Under the pieces are notes generated by a model, which saw nothing but the letters and a program-made list of their open reading frames with translations, was not told where the DNA came from and searched no databases. Positions 63,801 through 64,000 of a DNA stretch of 64,000 bases are shown one piece after another. Positions within the stretch are counted from its first letter, which is position 1; every line of letters begins with the position of its first letter. The position numbers and the translations under genes were made by a program. The stretch comes from Paracoccus isoporae. GTDB lineage: Bacteria; Pseudomonadota; Alphaproteobacteria; Rhodobacterales; Rhodobacteraceae. The DNA lies in NCBI RefSeq assembly GCF_900101865.1, contig NZ_FNAH01000007.1, positions 1 to 64,000 of the forward strand, written 5' to 3'.

Positions 63801-64000
63801 GCGACATCCTGATCCTGCAAGAAGGCCAGATCCGCGACCGCGTGAAACTGGATGCCGAGGCCATCGCCGTTGTCGAACAGGGCTTTGCGCGTCTCGCACA
63901 GGGCGGGGTGGAAATGCCGCCGGTGCTGTCCATGCATCTGCCCGAGCTGAATGGCGAGGTGGATGTGAAGACTGCCTACGTGCCGGGTCTGCCGGGCTTC
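63797..64000 (+). CDS. eutC: Ectoine utilization protein EutC (ornithine cyclodeaminase family), partial
   Basis: The first 68 residues are inside the window. LDAEAIAVVEQGFARLAQG, then VEMPPVL and VDVKTAYVPGLPGF match the start of the ornithine cyclodeaminase/mu-crystallin family, to which EutC belongs. ATGA overlap with eutB. The gene is cut by the window end; downstream genes are expected to be eutD and eutE. Confidence 0.85.
   Translation, partial: MSDILILQEGQIRDRVKLDAEAIAVVEQGFARLAQGGVEMPPVLSMHLPELNGEVDVKTAYVPGLPGF

Overview
The window is about 64 kb of GC-rich DNA with dense, mostly overlapping genes, many start/stop overlaps and Shine-Dalgarno-type sites. The gene content (ectoine catabolism of the enuR-uehABC-usp-eutABC type, a TRAP transporter, MocR and Lrp regulators, protein sequences of alphaproteobacterial character) points to a marine or halotolerant member of the Rhodobacterales, probably Paracoccus or a near relative. 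The genus is inference. I saw no tRNA, rRNA, CRISPR array or complete insertion sequence.

Region 1 (1-45585) is a large type VI secretion (T6SS) locus preceded by the end of a glutaryl-CoA dehydrogenase gene. All thirteen core parts are present. clpV (tssH) lies first on the plus strand. The main minus-strand operon, read from 38048 down to 21776, is tssA-tssB-tssC-hcp-tssE-tssF-tssG-fha(tagH)-tssJ-tssK-tssL-tssM-tagF. A second plus-strand unit at 15214-21767 encodes a PP2C phosphatase, a membrane-anchored M15 peptidoglycan peptidase, a protein joining a DotU-like region to the C-terminal half of IcmF without the NTPase domain, and VgrG. A PpkA-type kinase closes the locus at 43501-45585, so kinase, phosphatase and FHA protein form a likely post-translational switch. 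Between the tss operon and the kinase lies a cargo module: a DUF6484 spike-associated protein, a short TIGR02270-like protein, then (minus strand) a DUF2169 adaptor, a ketoacyl-synthase-like protein without its catalytic residues, a PAAR-like protein with a probable HNH/Endo VII-type nuclease C-terminus, and a propeller-like candidate immunity protein.

Between clpV and the phosphatase unit sits a two-partner secretion operon (tpsB-tpsA-caspase-like protease, 14040 down to 4477). It encodes a 1975-residue exoprotein with seven MBG repeats and, overlapping its stop codon by one base, a signal-peptide-bearing caspase-fold protease with Sel1 repeats. A separate OmpA-like gene lies just upstream.

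Region 2 (45586-52956) is an ordinary accessory stretch: an RpiR regulator behind an AT-rich, operator-like spacer, a class V aminotransferase divergent from an Lrp regulator, a decayed PIN-domain (VapC) remnant, a Tat-type serine hydrolase, and a membrane alpha/beta hydrolase overlapping a second alpha/beta hydrolase.

Region 3 (53231-64000) is ectoine/5-hydroxyectoine uptake and catabolism: atf, ssd and asnC on the minus strand, divergent from enuR-uehA-uehB-uehC-usp-eutA-eutB-eutC (cut by the window end). EnuR should sense ectoine-derived intermediates, UehABC imports the solute, and Atf/Ssd finish the route to aspartate. The expected eutD and eutE (doeA/doeB) genes would lie beyond the right edge. 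A GC-rich palindromic repeat occurs on both sides of atf, an inverted repeat sits in the enuR-uehA spacer, and a strong hairpin separates uehA from uehB.
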